Source: Anaerophaga thermohalophila DSM 12881
Lineage (GTDB): Bacteria; Bacteroidota; Bacteroidia; Bacteroidales; Marinilabiliaceae
Reading direction: 5' to 3'
Assembly (NCBI RefSeq): GCF_000191885.1
Contig: NZ_AEWI01000001.1
Span: 124,001-188,000 of the forward strand
Length of the DNA stretch: 64,000 bases
In this document: one piece after another, positions 23,417-33,500 of the stretch
How positions within the stretch are numbered: the first letter of the stretch is position 1
Layout of the letters: each line of letters begins with the position of its first letter
Made by a program: the position numbers and the translations under genes
The notes under the pieces: generated by a model
Seen by the model: the letters and a program-made list of their open reading frames with translations, nothing else
Told to the model about the DNA's origin: nothing
Database searches by the model: none

Positions 23417-23698
23417 CTATTTCAATTGGTTGACTGCGTCAACTAACTCAGAGAACTTCTGATGCATTTCTTTTCGTATGCCCTGAAAATATTTCTTCAC
23501 TTTTTTGGGATCATTTTTCCCATCGGGATGGTTTATTTTCTCTATCAACGAATTACGGAAATCAATTGCATCGGTAACCACTTTCTTAAAATCGTCGTCC
23601 TTTATTTCATCGAAAAGCATTTTTCGCACATAAGCTTCGGTAACAATCTCGGAAGCAAGGTAATTTATGTCTTTTTTAAGGTCTCTGATACTTGCCAT
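23417..23698 (-). CDS. Conserved small helical protein of unknown function
   Basis: 93 residues, all-helical and charged: MASIRDLKKDINYLASEIVTEAY, DDDFKKVVTDAIDFRNSLIEKINHP, KYFQGIRKEMHQKFSELVDAVNQL. There is no signal peptide or membrane segment. The length, good codon use and own terminator support a real gene. It resembles a single-domain Bacteroidota hypothetical, but I cannot name a family. Confidence 0.65.
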   Translation of the reverse strand: MASIRDLKKDINYLASEIVTEAYVRKMLFDEIKDDDFKKVVTDAIDFRNSLIEKINHPDGKNDPKKVKKYFQGIRKEMHQKFSELVDAVNQLK

Positions 23699-23820
23699 AA
23701 CTAATTGTTTAAAGTTTCATGTCAAATTTAATCCTTTTTGTGGTGTAATTCCAAAAACCTAAAGTAAAATTTGCTAACCTGCATTATTCATAAAATTATC
23801 TATTACGATGCCTAATTAGT

Positions 23821-23983
23821 GCGTGTCTATAAACTCGCAAAAATTTTTACAATATGTGTGTCTGTTCAGAAAGTACCAGTTGCAAGGCTTGCGAAGCCGC
23901 CAAAACCGGAGTTTACTAATCGTAAATGAGGATTTTGGCGGCGAGCGTAACACAGCAAATGGTACTTTATGGACGGACACTAA
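23821..23983. repeat. Family B palindromic repeat, copy 1 (stem type GCCGCCAAAA)
   Basis: Core 23858-23980 (123 bases) begins GTGTCTGTTCAGAAAGTACC and ends with its imperfect complement GGTACTTTATGGACGGACAC. Inside, GCCGCCAAAA (23896-23905) pairs with TTTTGGCGGC (23933-23942) around GGAGTTTAC-taat-CGTAAATGAG. It lies in the 23699-24353 gene-free stretch. The rest of that stretch (23984-24353) shows no coding frame or other feature. Confidence 0.85.
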
Positions 23984-24353
23984 TTATCGGCAAAACAAAA
24001 GCATTCTCGAAAAATTTGATTTGAAAATAATTCACTATTCACTGCATCAAATTTTTCTGCGGTTTCTTGTGTTTTTGGATACTTGAACATCTCATGACGA
24101 AAATTTATGAATAATGCAGGCTAAAAATCAGGTATGACTTGCAGAATTAATCCAAACAATAAATATATTCCTTTTACATGCCTCTCAACACCATTTGTCA
24201 CAAAAAAAAAGGTCATTCATAAAAGATATCAACAAATCAGGCATTAATAGCTGACAACAGCCGGATATTTCTTTAAATTTGTGTGTGTCAGAAAGTGCTT
24301 GTGCTTTTTAACCCAAGAAGCACAGCCTGACCCAAGTAACCCATGTTCAAAAA

Positions 24354-24388
24354 GAAAAAGACGACCCAAAACGTTGGGCCGTCTTTTT
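24354..24388. terminator. Bidirectional terminator after the S37 peptidase gene
   Basis: GACGaCCCAA-aacg-TTGGGcCGTC hairpin with an A run on one side and seven T on the other, 20 bases after the peptidase stop. Confidence 0.75.
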
Positions 24389-24406
24389 TTATGCCGGCTT
24401 TATGTT

Positions 24407-25690
24407 TCAATTCCTCAACCAATCGTCCAACTGATTAATCACAACCTGCCTCAGAGAATCCGGAAGGTTGTTAATTCTGGTACGGTGCGATCCTCCGGGT
24501 TTTTCTATCTTTATTACATTGGTAAAACCTTTAGTATTCAAAGCTGTTGCACTCCACGGATCATTTTCACCAGTAATTACAATCATCTTGGGATCGGCAT
24601 TTTTTAGTTTTTCCAGGATGCGTAAAGGTGTTTTCTCTTCAAACACGAGATTGGAAACACCGGGTGCCATAAACCGGTTGGAAACGGTATCCTCCTTTAT
24701 TTCATTCAGCCAGGGTTTCAGGGGAGTTGCCAGGTAGGGATAATAGCCAAGTTCTCTGTATGCCTGATAAAAGAACGGGCCTATTTGATCCCATTGCTGG
24801 TCGGAAAAATAGCCAAAATCACTTCCATTGCTCAAATGACAAAAAAGTTTTTCAGCAGAGGCGCCCGGTTCGGGAATTTCTTCTACCGGAACACCCCATT
24901 GCCAAAAACTGAAAGGATACTCAAGAACCGCAAGTTCAAAGGCTTTTTCGTCACCCATACGGTAAGTAAATCCCTTTCTATTTGCCAGTTTTTTAAAATA
25001 TGGCATTAATTCATCCTGACGTTTCAGCACCTCTTTCTGAAACTCACGTATTCGTCGTCGTTGCTCTTCCGTTCCAACATTTTCAAAAAACTCAATAAGC
25101 CTGCGATCTTCTTTTTCAAGATTAAAAGGAGCAACATAAGGAACAGTTATGTCTACATCGTCCGGGAAAAGTGCCCTGTGTATCATAGCTGTTTGTCCAC
25201 CTTTACTAATCCCTGTACTTATCCATTTGCCGCTATAATATTCTTTAAACATTTCTACAATCCTGTGATGATCCATTGCAGCCTGCTCAATGGTCAGATA
25301 CTCCCAGCCAACTGAATCGGGAACTGATTTATCGAAATAACGATGCTCAACAATAATCTGATTGCCCTCAACTATTTTTGTCAATTCGGCAGTGTAGTTG
25401 TTAGGCGCCATATACCCTTCCGTAACAAAAACCACCGGTGCCGTTTGCGACTTATGGGAGAGCCAAACCCGTTGTTTAAAAAATCCTTTCTCAGGATGGT
25501 GATGATCGACAGGTTGTTTCACCCATATCAACCAGGCATCCGAAAACATAGAGTCGGGGTTTATCTCCTTCGAAGAAAGAACCGCATCGCATGAATTAAT
25601 AAAATCGCCAGGAGATGTCACTGCACCAGATGGTGTTCCCGGAAAAATCAATAAAACAAAAAGAAAAATGGTTTGTATTCTTTTTAACAT
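24407..25690 (-). CDS. Secreted S37-family (PS-10 type) peptidase
   Basis: 427 residues with an N-terminal signal peptide (MLKRIQTIFLFVLLIFPGTPSGA). The alpha/beta-hydrolase core has WISTGISKGGQTAMIHRALFP with nucleophile Ser near residue 160, MIVITGENDPWSATAL with Asp near 377 and KPGGSHRTRI with His near 402. QPVDHHHPEKGFFKQRVWLSH is the typical N-terminal strand of tripeptidyl-aminopeptidases of this family. It probably removes short peptides from the N-terminus of proteins in the periplasm or outside. Confidence 0.85.
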   Translation of the reverse strand: MLKRIQTIFLFVLLIFPGTPSGAVTSPGDFINSCDAVLSSKEINPDSMFSDAWLIWVKQPVDHHHPEKGFFKQRVWLSHKSQTAPVVFVTEGYMAPNNYTAELTKIVEGNQIIVEHRYFDKSVPDSVGWEYLTIEQAAMDHHRIVEMFKEYYSGKWISTGISKGGQTAMIHRALFPDDVDITVPYVAPFNLEKEDRRLIEFFENVGTEEQRRRIREFQKEVLKRQDELMPYFKKLANRKGFTYRMGDEKAFELAVLEYPFSFWQWGVPVEEIPEPGASAEKLFCHLSNGSDFGYFSDQQWDQIGPFFYQAYRELGYYPYLATPLKPWLNEIKEDTVSNRFMAPGVSNLVFEEKTPLRILEKLKNADPKMIVITGENDPWSATALNTKGFTNVIKIEKPGGSHRTRINNLPDSLRQVVINQLDDWLRN

Positions 25691-25699
25691 CTTTATAGT

Positions 25700-25862
25700 T
25701 CCTTTCTATAAACTCACAAAAATATTTTCACAATATGTGTGTCTGTTCAGAAAGTGCCAGTTGCAAGGCTTGCGAAGTCCGAAAATACGGAGTTTACTCA
25801 TCGTAAATGAGTAATTTTCGGACGAGCGTAACACAGCAAATGGTACTTTATGGACAGACACT
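25700..25862. repeat. Family B palindromic repeat, copy 2 (stem type GTCCGAAAAT)
   Basis: Core 25739-25861 (123 bases) matches copy 1 almost everywhere, but the inner stem is a different sequence in both arms: GTCCGAAAAT (25777-25786) pairs with ATTTTCGGAC (25814-25823). The gap to 26080 beyond it is A/T-rich and holds short tandem taacaatc-like units but no gene. Confidence 0.85.
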
Positions 25863-26080
25863 TTATAGTTTTAATTTATCAATGTGCCAAATCCTAAAAG
25901 TCTCTTTTTGACGCAGACTCATCAATGCAATCATCAATAAGTATGCAAAAATACTTCATTTTTACTTACTTTGTGATGATAAAGGTTACACTTTTCACTA
26001 ACAATCCACCAAACCTAACAACCCTAACAATCTAACAGTCTATAATCTAACAATCATTCCACTCATTAAATAAAGCAATT

Positions 26081-27112
26081 ATGAAAAAACTATTTACGCT
26101 AATCTGTCTTCCGGTATTCCTGGGTTTAGGTTCTACAGAAGCATCTATCCAGGAAGTCTATAAATCCACAAAATCATTTAAAAAACCAGAATCGGTTCAA
26201 ATAGAGGGAGATTTCTGCAAAGTGGTGCTGAAGCCTTCAGACGGAGACTCAATAAAGGTAGAAACCATCATCGAAGCATCACAAAAAGCAGATGGTTTTG
26301 ATCTGAAAGATGAACTGGTGAATAATACGCTGCAACTTTCCGTTATCATCCCGGATGAACACATTTCCACAAAATCGGGTCGGATTGTTGTGAATATACC
26401 TGAGGGAATGCATATTACCGTCAAAACCTCTTCCGGATACATAGAATCAGGAAATCTCAAGGACTGCACGGTGAATGCACATGCCTCTTACGGTAAAATA
26501 TCTGCAGAAAACATCTCGGGTGAGTATGATTTTAGAACCTCTACCGGAGCTGTCTCTGTCATGAATGTCAAAGGCAATATATCCGTTAATACAAAAAGCG
26601 GAAATATTGATATCTCCAATATTGACGGGTACGTTACTACTATTTCAGACAAAGGGGATATTTCAGTAAATAACATCAAGGGAGAACTGACAACACAAAC
26701 CAACACCGCAGCACAAAAAATAGCAAACATCGACGGGAAACTTATGCTGCGAACATCTACAGGTGAGCTGACATTGAAAAACATTGAAGGGCATCTGCAA
26801 ACCCTTAACGATGACGGGGATGTGTGGATAGAAAACCTGAAAGGCACGATGGATTTAAAATCGATTGCCGGAAGGCTCACTGGTACCGGAATACTTCTTA
26901 CCGGAAACACATATTTCGAGACCACCAAGGGACGAATAGAGATGGAACTGAAAAACTCGCTAAATGAACTGACTTTTGACCTGGAATCGAATTACGGATT
27001 TCTTTATATTCCCGGAGAAGCTAAAAAGAAGAAGCTGAAATCGGGGAACGGACCTATTGTAATCACAGGGAGAACCAATAACGGACCTCAGAGATTTACT
27101 TTGAAAGAATGA
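26081..27112 (+). CDS. Exported DUF4097 beta-repeat protein
   Basis: 343 residues with a signal peptide (MKKLFTLICLPVFLGLGSTEAS). The body is a run of short beta strands of the form (I/V)xVxTxSGxIxxxNIxG, for example HITVKTSSGYIESGNL, ISVNTKSGNIDISNIDG, LMLRTSTGELTLKNIEG, which build a right-handed beta-helix-like DUF4097 domain. It is probably an envelope protein of the adhesin-like type. The stop codon TGA (27110-27112) is formed by the first three bases of a family A repeat. Confidence 0.88.
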   Translation: MKKLFTLICLPVFLGLGSTEASIQEVYKSTKSFKKPESVQIEGDFCKVVLKPSDGDSIKVETIIEASQKADGFDLKDELVNNTLQLSVIIPDEHISTKSGRIVVNIPEGMHITVKTSSGYIESGNLKDCTVNAHASYGKISAENISGEYDFRTSTGAVSVMNVKGNISVNTKSGNIDISNIDGYVTTISDKGDISVNNIKGELTTQTNTAAQKIANIDGKLMLRTSTGELTLKNIEGHLQTLNDDGDVWIENLKGTMDLKSIAGRLTGTGILLTGNTYFETTKGRIEMELKNSLNELTFDLESNYGFLYIPGEAKKKKLKSGNGPIVITGRTNNGPQRFTLKE

Positions 27113-27252
27113 GTGCGGTATAAAAAGCATATTTTTGTCAAAATCAAGGCGTTTTAAATTTTTGTACCGGAGTTAACTCGTTGTTAATGAGGATGCAAAA
27201 ATTTGAAACAACACAGAGCTTGGCAACAAAGATGCTTTTTATATCGGGCTCA
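27110..27252. repeat. Family A palindromic repeat, 143 bases, starting on a stop codon
   Basis: Starts TGAGTGCGGTATAAAAAGC and ends gatgctttttatatcgggctca, giving terminal inverted repeats of about 20 bases. The inside is also self-complementary (TTTTTGTACC ... GGATGCAAAAA around GAGTTAACTCGTTGTTAATGAG). It is the same length as the copies at 47318-47460 and 59564-59706. Confidence 0.88.
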
Positions 27253-27273
27253 AGAATAATTCAGTCAAAATAA

Positions 27274-27320
27274 AAAAACGGTCGTACTTTTTCATTAAGA
27301 GAAGAACGACCGTTTTTTAT
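27274..27320. terminator. Bidirectional terminator between DUF4097 and giant-protein genes
   Basis: AAAAACGGTCGT and ACGACCGTTTTT form a 12-13 base-pair stem with an A/T-rich loop. The genes on both sides converge here. The remaining 27321-27508 is A/T-rich with nothing recognisable. Confidence 0.8.
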
Positions 27321-27508
27321 ATTTCACCTATAATCGATAGACCGTTAAATTTCTATATATAAGATGATTCATATAATCTCGATAAACTGCCTTTTAACAA
27401 ATACAACCTTAAATCACAAGCAATTGGTTTGCAATGCATTGTAAAAGCTTAACGGACTGTTGTATAATAATATCAGCTTCTAAGAGACCCATATCTTAAA
27501 GCGGTAAA

Positions 27509-30500
27509 TTATTCTTCTTTATCGCTTTGTTTTCCAGATTGTCCTTTTCCTGAGGCATTTCCCTTTGAAGGAGTGTTTTGTTGCTTGCCTTTGCCCGCTG
27601 AAGACTGAGATTTGGACTGTACATTGCCGGAACCTTTTGGTTCACCGGCTTTTTTACGGCGTTCCAGTTCCTGCAAAACAGCATACTTTGCAGCAGCAAT
27701 AGTCTCACGGTTAACCTTCTCAGTAATTCTGCCTTTTAAAAGGTCATCGAACTCGATGTAACCATCCATTAGCAACAACTGAGTGATCATATTATTGATG
27801 ATGGTCTCATCGCTGTATCCCTTTGCCACATAAAGTTTTCCTGCATCCTCAAGAAATTCCTGTGCAAAATCTGGATAATTGGGAAGACTCATCAGTTCAT
27901 TACATGTTTCACCAAAGCTGTTAAGTTCGATATTCAGATTTGGTGTCACCAATAACGGACTGAATTCTTCCTTTTTGTCTTTGGGGCAGAAAAGATTCAC
28001 ACCACTCAGATTTACCGGGACAGTTGGATCATCAATCCGGACAAATTCCGCCTTCATCATTTTGTCGAGCTGATACAGATAAAAGTTGTATCGCCAAATT
28101 TCATTGCTGGTTTGCCCGTTGGAGAAAATGTGAGCATATTTCTCCCTGACGATACGCCTGACATGGTTTTTCTTCTGATTAATTTCACCACTTCCTGCCC
28201 GCAACTCTTTAATCAGATTGGTCAACGATTCAGCTGCTTTCTGTGGTCCGGTAATCTCTTTTCCCTTCTTGCCTATTTCTGTCGACAAAATACCACATTC
28301 AATCTTTGCACCTTCTCCCTTACCATCGGCACCACCACTTAACACGTCGATCAGGTGGTAACGACCTTCAATCTGACCTTCCTGAGAGATAAAGGGCTGA
28401 CCGGCAGGTGTACTGGCCAGAGAGTCGAAAATAGCACTGAAGATATTCCTTGAAAGGACAACCTCATCATTCTGGTCGCCCAGTTCGACATGCGCAATAA
28501 ACCGGTTCTTTACCAGGTCGAAATGTACGCCGGTGACCTTCCATTTCTCGTTCTCATAAGGAATTTCCTTACCCGCAAAAATCTGGTTCACCACCTTCTC
28601 AATATCGATTTTATCCATCATTTTGTAGGATGAGGCCAGGTAATACTTACCATCACGCGGATCAAGCTCCCAATCTAAAACATCATCCAGGTAGTTGCCG
28701 TGCTGCGACAAAACTTCTACAATGTTCTTATCGCCAGTATATCTCGACAAGGTACGTTGAAAATGGGGTCCGTCCTGACTGGTAGCCTTTTCTTTTCGTT
28801 CTCCATGCGAATCGATGTAAAGAAGGAAGTTTTCAGGATTACTGACCCTGACAATACCTGCCTCTTCTTTCGAGTTGTTGTGTGCTGTCAGAATTATGTC
28901 AATCTTATAGGGCATTTGAATCTCACAAAGGCCGCTGATGGTACTTCTCGAATTCAAATCATCCACATTGCTGTCGGCACTGCTTTCGAAAAGGTATTTG
29001 TAATATTTGATGTATTCAGGATCGAAGTCGGTAACTCTGGAAAAGTCTCCTTCTTCAGTTCCGAATCCATACAAGTTACCCTCTTTGTCCCGGAAAACAT
29101 GGAACATGTCGCCAGCAATATTTTTGATCGACCGAACACCCGGCAGGTTCTGACGTAACCACTTGAGCGTAAGACCGGCAAGCATCTCGGACTTACCGAC
29201 GCCGCTGTCTCCGTCTACTTCAACGACAAAGATTGAACCATCTTCCAGCTCAATTGCAAAAAGAGAACCGTGCTTGGGAATACCTCCCATCTCTTTCACC
29301 TTCTCATTCATCATGGTGAGCCACGGCTTTTTGACATCACCAAAATAGTCAGCCTCTTTTCTCAGAGGTGTAACAAGAGTTTTGATATTACCATTCGGTC
29401 CTTTGATGTCAAAGTATCCGACTTGCGGGAAAGAAATCACCTTTTCCGGGGCACCAAGTAACAGCAACACATCAGGCACAAAGTTCTGAGCTTCCTGCAA
29501 TGAAATGTCTTTGTATTGCGTCAATCGGAAAAAGTCGGTCAGATATTTGATATATCCTTTCTGGAAAATAATCAACTGTGTCACCACCCCGTTTTTCATG
29601 ACTTTACAACGGTAGTCATCGGGGTCCATATTCGCGGTAAAGCGTGCCAGACGACGTTCGAAAAATTTTGAATCGGGTTTGGTCGAAAGTGCTTTAATGT
29701 AGTCGTTCTTCGATTTGCTCCGGTTCATGTCGAGCAAGTACATAGGCTCTTCATCGCCACGATCGACCTTATGGAAAGGATATTCACGCTTTTTCGCATC
29801 GGTGGATATCCGGGTATGCCGCTGAACGGACTGTTCTACCGAGATCACGCCGCACTTCGTCATCATATCATTGATCCAAAGCAAACGTCCATTATCAAAG
29901 TCTTTAAATGTCTTATCCTTAACATCAAAATTGCGGTAGAGGGTAATCCCGTGCTGGATCATCTCGTTCACATCACTGTTCTGGCGCCTGAAATATGTAT
30001 CAAGCACTTTAATCAGTGTATGTGTGTATTTGTGATAATAATCGGTTCCTTTCGACAGGTTTTGCAAAAGCACCAGGAATCCTACCACTTTCTGCGTCAC
30101 CTCTCCAAGGCGGGTTTCATCGACTTTGATATCCTTCTTACGGATGATATAATTCATTATATCGTCAACCTCCTGCGGCAGTATATCCGTCAGGATGTTT
30201 TCGGTAAAAATCTTCAGATCGGCATCATCGGTTTTATCAATGCGTTCCTGAAGATATCGTAGTTTCGACGTAACCTGATTAAAGAAACTGTTGTCATTTT
30301 TGAGAAGATACAGATAAAGTACCTGATCACTCACAGATAGTCCGTTTCCGAACACACGCCGCTTCACTACATCTGCAATAAATCCAAGACTTCGATCGGA
30401 TATACCGATTGAAGAAAATGCTTCATCCTGACGAAGGGTTTCGATGAAATGACTGACATACCGCTCAAGATCAATATCTTTTACTTTCAAACCGGTCACT

Positions 30501-33500
30501 TCCTCGAATAACTCGCAGGCCGTACTGATAATTTCACGCCTGCTTGGCTCAATGGTAGGCTGCTCAAACGGCAGGTTAAAATGCAGCAATATCTCCTGAA
30601 TGTGCTTTTTCAATACCATATTCACCCCTTCAAGTCTGGCAACATCCATGTAATAGTCGCCGCTGGCCTGAAGAGTCAGTATCTTCATCTTCGTATCGGA
30701 AAACAGCAGACGTTCCATCTCGATAAGAATTTCGCGCATTATGTTTTTTTCCTCCGGATCATCCAGCACATAATGATTGGGATGAAATGTCTTTTTATTG
30801 TTGATATACTTTAATATGGTGGCCTTACTATATCTGGAAGCCACAATATTGAAGTTGAGATTGCGCAATTGCGGAATCTTCTTATATATCTGTGGCAGCA
30901 GGTTTTCATAAATTTTGGTAAAAGCCCTGCTTCGTATAAACTCTTCCACATCGCGACAATCACCAACATCGCCCTGAAACTCGATAACCGAATTGCGGGA
31001 ATCACCAATAGTGGTAATGGATACGCCACTCACCTGGGGAGAAGCATGGTAAAGCGATCTGTTTTCATTGATGCGGAGTGACTGGTTGACTTTTTTCTTC
31101 AAGTCACGAACCAGCCTGTAATCCTCAAATACCGTATCGAGAAAAACGCTATTTCCGCCCTCATTCAGTATCTTATCCATTAGCTCATTAACGTCTGCTC
31201 CAGGCATTTCTTTCCTGGCCGACCGGAGTTTTTTCCAATAGGAAAGAAAGATGGTAAAAGCAGTACGCAATTCCATTTGGAATATTTCGTAGCTTTTGGG
31301 TGTTCCTTCGATATAACCTCCAAGAGAAAACCTTACGACACCCGTCTTATAGGGCAGTACGGATATACCTCTTTCACCCGCCACTTTTTTCGTAAAATCC
31401 TCAAGGTCATTAAAACTTCCGAAGTTTCGGAACAGCAAATTAAAAAGATAAGAACCATCAGACCTGATGACAGAAACATCCTCCACATCAAGTTCACTGA
31501 TGACTTCTTCAGCAATTTTTGTGGCAGTTTTAAGACGCAGGTTCGATTCTGTACGGAAATTTTTATTAATCCTGAATCTGTTCAACCCCTTAACAAGTTC
31601 GCCCCGGTAATAAATGTAAAACGGAACATCCTTATATTTAAAATCGTCGGGGAGACCAAGGATATCAAGTTTAGCCAGAGAGACCAGTTCGTCGAGCAGG
31701 AAGAGATGCATCGGGCTCCCTTCAAAACCTGACAAAACAGGATCGCCTGTGGCTGTTTTAGTCTTTCCGTCCTGCGAGACCAGATCAATAATGTAATCTT
31801 CAATATGCTTAACAATCCGGCTTCGGGATGCATCTTTAGGCAATTTGGATTCCAGCTTATCTTTCAGGGCCTTGGACCTTAATCCGGTTTCCAATACGGC
31901 ATTCAGAAAATACAGCGAACAGCTGTTTCCACGAACGGCCTGGTTGCGTTGCCGGGCAAAATCAATTACCTCTTTCATTGCAGGAGTAGCCACCAGGGCA
32001 CCCAGACGTTCACCCGAACCAGCCAGGTTTTTCGTCGTCGACAATGAGGAGACGGCCCTTATTTTTGAATATGCATTTTCATTATTGAAAATATAACGTG
32101 AAATGGAACGCCACTTGGGCATCATCTCATCGGTTACCTTTACACTGTCGGTGTAAGCTTCGTCAAGAAGCAGAGTAATCTTACTGTTGTTTACAAATTT
32201 TAAAAACTCAATGAGATTTTCTCTGTTAAAGTCGCTATAACCGGTGGGATTTGAAGGATCGTTAATAATGATGGTAACATTTTCGCAGAAACGGTCCCAC
32301 AAACTGCCGCTGGCATCAAAGAGCTGAAGGGTATTTTTAATTCGCGATAACTTGGTCAGAATTCGCTCATAATCAATCCTTTGGTCATCCAGATTTTCAA
32401 TCTCAATGTCGAAAGGATTGATGTAAAACTTATCATCAGCAAAAAGATCGGTATATTCCCAGGCGAGCACCTTATTATAGATGATATAAGGCTTGGGGTT
32501 TCTGTCTTTATAAAACAACAAATCGCGAATGATCATCTGAACATCATCGGAAATAGACGTTTTGTCCAGATTATTCAAATCGCTGATAAAGTCCTTAATA
32601 ATTTGTTGTTCCTTTTCTCCGAGTTTCTCGAAGTCCTTGTAAACACCCAGATCGATCAGTACATTTCTGAACCGGCCTTTATTGTCAGAATCGTTATCAA
32701 CCTTTGCTATATATTTCTGATACTTTTCAAGGAAAAGATTGACGCCGAAATTTTTATGGAAATGATTATGTAAAGTTCTCTTGTAATTATCAGGAATAAA
32801 ATTAATAATGGTTTTGCAACGATTAAGTACCTCATTATCCAGTGGCTTAATTTTACGTTGCAAAAGATACTCACCATACGTGCGTATCTGGTTCCTTCCC
32901 CCACCTTCGAGAATTGTAGCAATCTGAACGGCAGGTGTGTCGGAATAAAAATACCTTCGTATCCTCTCTTCGAAAGTATTAATCAGCGCTTCGTTTTGCT
33001 TCTGCCGTTTTTCAGGAGTTGCTGTATTCTGAATAAACTGAATAAAGTCACGCAAACGTGCCAGAGAGTACCGGTCTTTCAGAATTTGACGCGAGAAAGC
33101 GTCGAATTTAAAGAGATTAATATTTTTCAAAAGATCGTTGGTTTGTCCCAACTGTTCTTTTTTAATTTCTTCAAGTTCCTGATTATAATCGGCAATTTTC
33201 TGGTCAAGAAGTTCCTTAAATTCCTGTAAATTTTTACTATTAACATTTTCCAGGATAAGCCGGAGGTTGAGTTGGGTATTGGCAGGCGCTCCAAGCTTCT
33301 TGGTGTGTACTTTGTTGAGAGTATTGATAATTCCGTTATGGAAACTGAAGACCAGAGATGTATTGGAAGCATGCGATTCGGGAGAATCGTCAACCACCAC
33401 AATTCTTGATATGAGAGGGAACCACTTATGACCGGCAAACATGTTTTTGCGCATGTGTTTCACCTTCACAACAAAAACGCTGGAAGTATCTTCCTGCATC

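Noticed and set aside
23821-23983. Family B repeat considered as a tRNA-like or ncRNA gene
   Set aside because: It folds well, but it recurs with both arms changed, has no promoter or tRNA features, and has terminal inverted repeats like a mobile palindromic element; kept as a repeat.
32381-32773. 130-residue plus-strand frame opposite the giant gene, and similar antisense frames there
   Set aside because: All are antisense shadows of one continuous 2254-codon frame carrying clear conserved motifs.
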